DNA of 12,156 bases from an uncultured Rhodocyclaceae bacterium (GTDB taxonomy: Bacteria; Pseudomonadota; Gammaproteobacteria; Burkholderiales; Rhodocyclaceae). Both the position numbers and the translations under genes were made by a program. Under the pieces are notes generated by a model. It searched no databases. It worked only from the letters and a program-made list of their open reading frames with translations, and was not told the origin of the DNA. Within the stretch, counting starts at the first letter, position 1. Each line of letters opens with the position of its first letter. The stretch is taken from contig CAIYZZ010000119.1 in assembly GCA_903930805.1 (NCBI GenBank), positions 1 to 12,156 on the forward strand, written 5' to 3'. Shown piece after piece: positions 7,464 through 12,156 of the stretch.

Positions 7464-7486
7464 ACCTAACGAATGAATTAGTCGAC
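7464..7486 (-). repeat. attC-like right half site, copy 1
   Basis: On the minus strand GTCGACTAATTCATTCGTTAGGT resembles the L'-R' arm of integron attC sites, with the right core GTTAGGT fitting GTTRRRY exactly. It shares ATTCGTTAGG and an upstream GACTAA with the site at 9373-9390. The sequence between it and the SPFH stop at 7531 should hold the complementary arm but does not: the best left core, GGTCAAC, misses the consensus at one position and its neighbours do not pair. I therefore call a half site only. Confidence 0.4.
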
Positions 7487-7530
7487 AGGGATATCCGTGC
7501 AGAAAATACCCAGAGCAGCGGTGTTGACCA

Positions 7531-8418
7531 TCACGATTTATTCAGTGTCAACACAGGCTGCGTTTCCGACTCGGAGACCAATACCGTCAGCAGATTGGTA
7601 ACCAGGGCAGCTTTCTGGTCGGCGGTGAGATCAACAATTTCTTCCCGGCTGATTTCCTCAAGCGCCTGCTTGACCATCCCGACGGCGCCTTCTACAATTT
7701 GCTTGCGCGCGGCGACGACCGCTGTGGCCTGCTGCTTTCGCAGCATTGCCATGGCAATTTCTGGCGCGTAGGCGAGGTGGGTGATCTTCGCCGTGATGAT
7801 TTCTATGCCGGCAACGACGACATGATCCCCCACCTTCATTTCAAGGTCTTTGGCGACACCCTCCAGATCACCACGGAGCGTCTTCAGTTGCTCATTTTCA
7901 TCGAGGGAGTGGTCATACACACGACTCGACGCAACTTCGCGAATGGCTGACTCGCAAGCCATTTGGACAAAACTCGCGCAATCAGTGACCGAGAAGGTCG
8001 CCTTAGCCGTGTCGGCAATGCGCCAAGAAATCACTGAGCCAATTTCGATGGGATTGCCATTCTTGTCATTGACCTTGATGATTTCGGTGGTGAAGTTATT
8101 GATTCGTAGCGACACAACGCGACGCAATGAAAGTGGGTTGCACCAGAAGAAACCGTTGTCGCGGATCGTGCCAGTGTATTTCCCGAAAAACGTCAGCACC
8201 GCCGCCATATTGGGCGGAATGATGACGAATCCCTTGGCGGCCAAAGCGACCAAAGCGATTCCCACCACTAATTGGAAGGGTGGCCGGGCCGCCGCCAGAG
8301 TGAGGTAACCGTACCATATGCTAACCGCAGCGAAGACCAACCAGACTAGTAGTGACGCCCAGCCATTTGCATAGTTTGCTGGGCGATCCTCAATATCAGC
8401 GTTTTCCATGGCACTCAC
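7531..8418 (-). CDS. SPFH/band-7 domain membrane protein (stomatin/prohibitin type)
   Basis: A 295-residue inner-membrane protein. Two hydrophobic segments (about 20-42 and 47-67) are followed by the SPFH domain, from IPPNMAAVLTFFGKYTGTIR through VNDKNGNPIEIGSVISWRI to AGIEIITAKITHLAYAPEIA (to about 222), then a coiled-coil-prone AMLRKQQATAVVAARKQIVE segment and a short C-terminus ending TQPVLTLNKS. SPFH proteins oligomerise into membrane microdomain scaffolds. The subgroup with LAYAPEIAxAMLxRQQA and TQPV near the end is, as I recall, often followed by a small Arc/MetJ-type DNA-binding gene; none is seen here. The start is GTG at 8418, six bases after AGGAGG; the ATG at 8409 is too far from it. 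The gene stops just before the attC-like half site. Confidence 0.92.
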   Translation of the reverse strand: MSAMENADIEDRPANYANGWASLLVWLVFAAVSIWYGYLTLAAARPPFQLVVGIALVALAAKGFVIIPPNMAAVLTFFGKYTGTIRDNGFFWCNPLSLRRVVSLRINNFTTEIIKVNDKNGNPIEIGSVISWRIADTAKATFSVTDCASFVQMACESAIREVASSRVYDHSLDENEQLKTLRGDLEGVAKDLEMKVGDHVVVAGIEIITAKITHLAYAPEIAMAMLRKQQATAVVAARKQIVEGAVGMVKQALEEISREEIVDLTADQKAALVTNLLTVLVSESETQPVLTLNKS

Positions 8419-8424
8419 GATTAA

Positions 8425-8430
8425 CCTCCT
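8425..8430 (-). promoter_or_regulatory. Strong ribosome binding site selecting a GTG start
   Basis: AGGAGG on the minus strand is six bases from GTG 8418 and 15 bases from the next in-frame ATG (8409), so the GTG is the likely start of the SPFH gene. Confidence 0.75.
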
Positions 8431-8532
8431 TTGTCGCGATCGTTTCAGATCATACCGTGACGCAATGTACTCAAACCAGTCTGCTACCTTTCGCGCTGCC
8501 GTTACGTTGATGTACTTGCGTGATTAGAACTG

Positions 8533-8552
8533 CGACGTTCGCTCCGACGTCG
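8533..8552 (-). other. Short hairpin after the DUF3592-like gene
   Basis: CGACGT (8533-8538) pairs with ACGTCG (8547-8552) across an eight-base loop, 25 bases after the stop on the minus strand. No T-run follows, so terminator function is doubtful. The 158-base gap it lies in is wide enough for a promoter of the SPFH gene, but none stands out. Confidence 0.3.
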
Positions 8553-8576
8553 GCCCCACAGCATAATCAGCGGGCA

Positions 8577-9071
8577 TCAAGTTGAAGGGAGCCGACTCAA
8601 TACACGAGCAGTCAGATACGATGGCAAGAAGATCAGTGCAAACGCAAGGACGATCAAATTGGGCCAGTAGATGCCCTTCTCCATGACGGCCGCCTCGGGG
8701 TCGTTCGGGTTGTAATAGACAGGCACGGCCTTGCCGATCGGATACTGGGCGACAACCCGCTTTGATTCAGCCTCCTCCATTCCTTGCTGGGTAAAACGAA
8801 TCCTGCTGCCGGTATAGCGAACCGTCCCCACTCTGTACTCATATTGGACTTCCGGCCAGTAAGCCACGTACTTGGTCTTTGTCGTCTCCATGTGCTTCCA
8901 GCGCACCTCAGACGAGATCACCTTGCCCGTCACCTGGGGCCAAGTATAGCCAAACCCCGACTCATAAAGTTCGCCGCACACCCAGATGATTACGCCCATG
9001 CAGAGCAATGACATCAAGGCAGCAACCACTATGCGGGGTTTAGGCGGGTTGTTGTAGTCACCGAGACGCAT
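8577..9071 (-). CDS. DUF3592-type membrane protein
   Basis: A 164-residue protein with transmembrane segments at about 13-34 and 137-155 and a beta-rich domain between them. The domain has the DUF3592 pattern: WPQVTGKVISSEV (44-56), PEVQYEYRVGTVRYTG (73-88), and YPIGKAVPVYYNPNDPEAAV (110-129). No enzymatic residues are evident and the family has no settled function. The loop should lie in the periplasm if the N-terminus (with KPR at 11-13) is cytoplasmic. AAGGAG occurs about a dozen bases before the ATG at 9071. It lies 70 bases after a tiny membrane-protein gene and 158 bases before the SPFH gene, a run of three membrane proteins. Confidence 0.85.
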   Translation of the reverse strand: MRLGDYNNPPKPRIVVAALMSLLCMGVIIWVCGELYESGFGYTWPQVTGKVISSEVRWKHMETTKTKYVAYWPEVQYEYRVGTVRYTGSRIRFTQQGMEEAESKRVVAQYPIGKAVPVYYNPNDPEAAVMEKGIYWPNLIVLAFALIFLPSYLTARVLSRLPST

Positions 9072-9141
9072 GTCGGTAGAAATCTCCTTTGTTGGGAGAG
9101 GAGCGGCTTATGTCAGATGTCATTTTGTTCGGAAAGCGGAT

Positions 9142-9345
9142 TCATTCTTTCCGTCGCCAGCACTTTTGGCCTTCATATAGCGCCATACCCAAAAATGCGC
9201 CAGCACAACCAGCTATAACATTCCTCACCCAGAACTGTTCAAACTCGTTCCGGAAGCCCATGAGTAAACCGTAGGCGACAATACACACGCCTACCCTGAC
9301 CATTGCCCATTTGATCCTATACGGCCTATCTGTGATGTTTGGCAT
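9142..9345 (-). CDS. Small membrane protein, unknown function
   Basis: A 67-residue frame with two hydrophobic stretches, about 13-31 (WAMVRVGVCIVAYGLLMGF) and 40-56 (VRNVIAGCAGAFLGMAL), ending in a basic WRRKE tail. The hydrophobic profile with charged flanks is more orderly than expected of a chance frame. No Shine-Dalgarno sequence precedes the ATG. Its start lies about 27 bases downstream of the attC-like half site at 9373-9390, the place where the first gene of a cassette would begin. I do not recognise a family. Confidence 0.55.
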   Translation of the reverse strand: MPNITDRPYRIKWAMVRVGVCIVAYGLLMGFRNEFEQFWVRNVIAGCAGAFLGMALYEGQKCWRRKE

Positions 9346-9372
9346 AGTGAGTTGGGGCGTCTTTGGGCCGCG

Positions 9373-9390
9373 GCCTAACGAATTTTAGTC
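9373..9390 (-). repeat. attC-like right half site, copy 2
   Basis: On the minus strand GACTAAAATTCGTTAGGC ends with GTTAGGC, an exact GTTRRRY core, and shares ATTCGTTAGG plus an upstream GACTAA with the site at 7464-7486. In both cases a small minus-strand gene starts shortly downstream. No matching left arm is found upstream within about 100 bases, so this too is a half site or a decayed or attI-like junction. Confidence 0.4.
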
Positions 9391-10037
9391 TCTTATCGAT
9401 CATAACGAAGGCCGTGATAGGAATGATGGAGAAACTCGGAACCACTGACCTGCCCGATATTCAAGTCTAGATTGATTGAGTGCAACGCCATCATAGCCGA
9501 GGGGGAATGGATGATGGGTTTAGCGCTTCGGCGATGGAACTGAACGGCGGGTTTCAGATCAGATTCCAGTCGTTGGAGTCGCTTGATTTCTTGGTGTCGC
9601 TATGCCCGCTTTTGGCCGATCTCACCCATAGCCCATCACAGATTGACCACCACAAAGCTGCCGCTCGGCTTCAGACACTGCTCCGACCCCTGGCCGCAGC
9701 TATATCGGCGTAAAGAGCCCCCCATCAAATTCGAGAGCTTGCTACGGCACATCGAAAACAAAATCGAAAAAGTCGAAACGATTGCCACCCTGGGTAAGCT
9801 TTTTGCTTTTCAGATAGATGGCGACCGGGCGGGGGGGGTGATCTTGGCCGAGACGAAAGCATCGTGAGCAGAACTGCTTGGTCCGATCCAATCCTCAGCA
9901 CTGCCTCGGCAAGTACATCAGTCCAGGGGTACGATGCGGCCCATTCTTGCCTATACAGAAATCCCCCTCGTAGCGACGCTCGCAAACCCGCACCACGACT
10001 AGGCCTCACCCTGCGTTTTCATCCATACCGATAACGT
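9391..10037. other. 650-base stretch without a convincing gene
   Basis: Open frames here (plus 9480-9713 and 9583-9867, minus 9725-10009) overlap each other, lack ribosome binding sites and give low-complexity or arginine/proline-rich products. The plus frame around 9722-9800 (PPIKFESLLRHIENKIEKVE) looks somewhat protein-like and could be a gene fragment. A run of eight G lies at 9831-9838. No terminal inverted repeats, tRNA, or res-like repeats were seen. Confidence 0.5.
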
Positions 10038-10066
10038 TTGATATCTGTATGCTTCTGATCTATGCT
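10038..10066 (+). promoter_or_regulatory. Sigma-70-type promoter of the serine recombinase, with a direct repeat
   Basis: TTGATA (10038-10043) and TATGCT (10061-10066) are 17 bases apart, five and four matches to the consensus hexamers. Transcription would start near 10073, leaving a leader of about 20 bases with GAGGAA before the ATG. The octamer TATGCTTC occurs twice, at 10048-10055 and 10061-10068; the second copy covers the -10, so the pair could be an operator. Confidence 0.5.
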
Positions 10067-10093
10067 TCCTCCATCACCGAGAGGAATACTGCC

Positions 10094-10693
10094 ATGGCAA
10101 GCAAGATCAAGAAGGTCGCAATCTACGCACGGGTCAGCACCGATCATCAGACCACCGAGAACCAACTCCGCGAGTTGCGGGCTGTTGCCGAGCGAAACGG
10201 CTGGGTAGTCACCAAGGAGTACATCGATCACGGCATCAGCGGTGCCAAGGGTCGTGACCAGCGGCCTGCCTTTGATACCCTGCTCAAGGCTGCCGTCCGC
10301 AAGGAGTTCGATGTGATCGCCGCCTGGTCTGTCGATCGGTTGGGACGGAGTCTGCGTGACCTGCTCGGTTTCCTCGACGACATCCATGCCAAGGGAATCG
10401 GCCTGTACCTGCACCAACAGGGTGTCGATACCACCACCCCCGGTGGCAAGGCGCTGTTCCAGATGGTCGGTGTCTTCGCCGAGTTCGAGCGTGCGATGAT
10501 CCAGGAAAGGGTCAAGGCCGGTCTGGCGCGAGCTAGAGAACAGGGTAAGACACTCGGTCGGCCTCGCGTGGATCAGGCGATTGAGGCCAAGATTCTTCAG
10601 TTACGGAAGAAGAACATCGGCCAGTTGAAGATCGCCAGGATGTTAGGGATTGGTACGGGGACGGTTCAGCGAGTGGTACGGGAAGCGGCATAA
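10094..10693 (+). CDS. Serine recombinase of the resolvase/invertase family
   Basis: A 199-residue site-specific DNA recombinase, about the length of Tn3 resolvases and Gin/Hin invertases. The catalytic domain has YARVST with the nucleophile S15 and R13, GISGAKGRDQRPAF at 47-60, and the conserved arginines in SVDRLGRSLRDL (R82, R85). The long E helix contains FAEFERAMIQERVKAGLARA (128-147), followed by the hinge GKTLGRPR (151-158) and a C-terminal helix-turn-helix (about 162-196: LKIARMLGIGTGTVQRVV). All key residues are present, so it should be active. The start at 10094 follows GAGGAA by seven bases; an upstream in-frame ATG at 10049 lies inside the promoter. No transposase or res site is seen nearby, so whether it serves a transposon, an inversion switch or a plasmid remnant is open. 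Confidence 0.95.
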   Translation: MASKIKKVAIYARVSTDHQTTENQLRELRAVAERNGWVVTKEYIDHGISGAKGRDQRPAFDTLLKAAVRKEFDVIAAWSVDRLGRSLRDLLGFLDDIHAKGIGLYLHQQGVDTTTPGGKALFQMVGVFAEFERAMIQERVKAGLARAREQGKTLGRPRVDQAIEAKILQLRKKNIGQLKIARMLGIGTGTVQRVVREAA

Positions 10694-10723
10694 TTATCAC
10701 CGTATTTCCGACAGGGGCTAAAA

Positions 10724-11467
10724 ATGGGCGTTGCAAGCGACAATGACGACGAGTTCATGGTCTCCGATCTTGATGAAATCGTTCTGATTCTGAATGGCCT
10801 TGCAGTCAGGAGCATCGGCGTCAGTGCCTTATTCCACAGTGGAGCCGATGTACTGCTTACGGAAGTTCTCGGAGTCGATGCGTCGGCCGGGGTTGCCTAT
10901 CTGGACGTCAATGCCAACGAAGAGTGGAATCGTCAGTTTCAAGCTGCCGCCAACGCGATCTTCGTCGCCTATGCAGACGGGGCCAAGATTCAGTGGGCTT
11001 CCACACAGATCGAGGAAGCAAGATTCGAGGGGCGCCGAGCGTTCCGCATCCCTCTGCCTGAATACCTACGTCGCATACAGAAACGCAATTACTTTCGGGT
11101 ATGTACCCCCACCGCACATCCCCCCATTTGTCACATCCCCATTGCACCGGACCAGGAAATGCATTTGCAACTAGTCGATATTTCCATCGAAGGGGCCGGT
11201 GTCGTTCTGCCCCCAAAGCCAGATCCGGCGATCGAAAAAAACGCAAGATTCACCAACTGCAGAATCGAGCATAACGACTTACATGTAGCGGGACTGACGC
11301 TAACGGTCAAGAGCATCTGGAATGTTACCCAGGCAAATGGCGTACAAGTCCAGCACGCTGGGCTAGAGTTCGACGGAATTACCCAGGCCGATCAAGACGT
11401 AATTCAGCATTTAGTCTTCAAGCTTGAGCGACATCAGATCAAGCAAGATAGGGACCGGAGGCTCTAA
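10724..11467 (+). CDS. YcgR-like PilZ-domain protein (c-di-GMP effector)
   Basis: A 247-residue cytoplasmic protein with an N-terminal YcgR-type domain (about 10-112) and a C-terminal PilZ domain (about 115-240). The c-di-GMP-binding motifs are complete: R121-NYF-R125 (RxxxR, in QKRNYFRV) and D152-I-S154-IE-G157 (D/NxSxxG). In enterobacteria YcgR binds c-di-GMP and slows the flagellar motor. In this gene the linker to PilZ (LPEYLRRIQKRNYFR) is typical of the family. AGGGG lies upstream of the ATG. It starts 30 bases after the recombinase on the same strand with no terminator between, so read-through from the recombinase promoter is possible. There are no flagellar genes in the window. The flagellar role is inferred from the family only. 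Confidence 0.88.
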   Translation: MGVASDNDDEFMVSDLDEIVLILNGLAVRSIGVSALFHSGADVLLTEVLGVDASAGVAYLDVNANEEWNRQFQAAANAIFVAYADGAKIQWASTQIEEARFEGRRAFRIPLPEYLRRIQKRNYFRVCTPTAHPPICHIPIAPDQEMHLQLVDISIEGAGVVLPPKPDPAIEKNARFTNCRIEHNDLHVAGLTLTVKSIWNVTQANGVQVQHAGLEFDGITQADQDVIQHLVFKLERHQIKQDRDRRL

Positions 11468-11495
11468 AGGTGAATGCCGGTGTGATTGCACGACT

Positions 11496-11513
11496 CCTGC
11501 CATGTGTGGCAGG
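11496..11513 (+). terminator. Weak terminator-like hairpin after the PilZ gene
   Basis: CCTGCC (11496-11501) and GGCAGG (11508-11513) form a six-pair stem with a six-base loop, followed by the pyrimidine run CTTCCTTCCT rather than a pure T-run. It lies 28 bases after the PilZ stop. Confidence 0.35.
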
Positions 11514-11516
11514 CTT

Positions 11517-11545
11517 CCTTCCTATGTTTATCACCACAAGGAAGG
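11517..11545 (+). other. Hairpin covering the yjbQ ribosome binding site
   Basis: CCTTCCT (11517-11523) is complementary to AGGAAGG (11539-11545), which is the Shine-Dalgarno sequence of the next gene. The fold would hide the site; it could also compete with the preceding hairpin only slightly, as the two do not overlap. Confidence 0.3.
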
Positions 11546-11554
11546 CGACATAGC

Positions 11555-11974
11555 ATGACAACTCACCAGCATTCGGTGGTCATCCAGACTCGCGGCAGAG
11601 GTTCCCTTGAGATCACCTCGCAGGTGACAGCGGTGATCCACACTTCAACGATCCGTACCGGCATTGCACACGTCTTCGTTCAGCACACCAGTTGCTCACT
11701 GATGATTACTGAGAATGCCGATCCGGCGGTTCGCCGTGACTTAGAAACGCTGGCAAAGCGATGGGCGCCCGACGGTGACCGGGGCTACCAGCATGACAAT
11801 GAAGGGGATGATGACATGGCTGCCCATGCGCGATCGGTGCTCACCGGCAGTTCCGTGTCCGTCCCTGTAGGTGCAGGTGAATTGATGCTTGGCACTTGGC
11901 AGGGGATTTATATCTGGGAGCATCGCACCAGTCCCCATGGTCGAACAGTCGTGGTGACGGTGACAGGGGAGTAG
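11555..11974 (+). CDS. yjbQ: YjbQ/UPF0047 family protein
   Basis: A 139-residue cytoplasmic protein of the UPF0047 family. The signature region GAGELMLGTWQGIYIWEHR (106-124) is intact, as are HVFVQHTSCSLMITENAD (39-56) and the acidic histidine segment YQHDNEGDDDMAAH (78-91), which form the conserved putative metal or ligand site. The E. coli member YjbQ has been reported to have weak thiamine-phosphate synthase activity; the true role of the family is not settled. The start at 11555 follows AAGGAAGG by about nine bases, and the family's N-terminus fits; an in-frame upstream ATG at 11486 is not supported. It is separated from the PilZ gene by 87 bases containing two hairpins. Confidence 0.93.
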   Translation: MTTHQHSVVIQTRGRGSLEITSQVTAVIHTSTIRTGIAHVFVQHTSCSLMITENADPAVRRDLETLAKRWAPDGDRGYQHDNEGDDDMAAHARSVLTGSSVSVPVGAGELMLGTWQGIYIWEHRTSPHGRTVVVTVTGE

Positions 11975-11998
11975 ATGGCGTCGATTTGTGACAGACTA

Positions 11999-12148
11999 TT
12001 ATTCGGTAGTACCCAGTTTTGTGCAGGTGAGGACAAGGCCAAAGTCCCTCAGCGTCGTTGCAGTCATAACAGCTTCAACACGTGAAGCTGCAGCCACGAC
12101 TATTTCTCGCTCACCGCCGCTAAGTGCAACAAATACGATCTTGAACAT
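11999..12148 (-). CDS. Possible small protein, start uncertain
   Basis: A 49-residue minus-strand frame: MFKIVFVALSGGEREIVVAA at its start and LRDFGLVLTCTKLGTTE at its end. It has a hydrophobic beta-type start and balanced composition. The frame remains open to the right edge of the window, so the gene may start further right. It converges on yjbQ, leaving 24 bases between the stops. No family recognised and too short to rule out chance. Confidence 0.35.
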   Translation of the reverse strand: MFKIVFVALSGGEREIVVAAASRVEAVMTATTLRDFGLVLTCTKLGTTE

Positions 12149-12156
12149 GGCACGTC

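Noticed and set aside
7464..7524. A complete integron attC site between the SPFH gene and the gene at 7457
   Set aside because: Only the right arm fits. The best left core, GGTCAAC, breaks the RYYYAAC consensus and the arms do not pair, so I report a half site only.
9480..10009. Plus and minus open frames between the small membrane protein and the recombinase
   Set aside because: They overlap each other on both strands, lack start signals and show composition typical of chance translation.
1..12156. CRISPR arrays, tRNA or rRNA genes, insertion sequence ends
   Set aside because: No regularly spaced repeats, cloverleaf-type sequences, rRNA segments or paired terminal inverted repeats with a transposase were seen by eye.

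Overview
The window looks like the chromosome of a facultatively anaerobic, denitrifying or nitrate-respiring betaproteobacterium, most likely near the Rhodocyclales (Dechloromonas/Azonexus/Accumulibacter type). This is inferred from the nap gene order, the moderately GC-rich composition and the mix of FNR-type control, c-type cytochromes and a c-di-GMP effector. No 16S gene or other firm marker is present.

Left part (1-3870, all on the minus strand): a periplasmic nitrate reductase operon in the order napF-napD-napA-napG. The first two junctions are ATGA overlaps and napG runs off the left edge. A perfect FNR-type palindrome lies just upstream of napF. Behind it (3920-4300) is a gene-poor scar with the first 26 codons of a ROK-family sugar kinase and an unrecognised open frame without a start.

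Middle left (4301-6650): a two-gene minus-strand unit encoding an exported octaheme cytochrome c of the hydroxylamine oxidoreductase (HAO) family and a small exported TPR protein. It has its own perfect FNR-type palindrome. Nitrate reduction to nitrite by Nap and HAO-type chemistry on nitrite, hydroxylamine or NO could therefore be switched on together when oxygen is low. This is the most interesting part of the window.

Middle (6600-9390): an accessory region of small minus-strand genes with more A+T: a small MreB-like protein, an unknown protein, an SPFH/band-7 membrane protein, a DUF3592-like membrane protein and a tiny membrane protein. Two sites upstream of small genes share an identical 10-mer and resemble the right half of integron attC sites. 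An attC-like left-half motif follows the last gene. This suggests a decayed gene-cassette region, but no complete attC and no integron integrase is visible.

Right part (9390-12156): about 650 bases without a convincing gene, then on the plus strand a resolvase/invertase-type serine recombinase with a recognisable promoter, a YcgR-like PilZ protein, and a YjbQ/UPF0047 protein. A possible small minus-strand gene converges on the last of these at the right edge.
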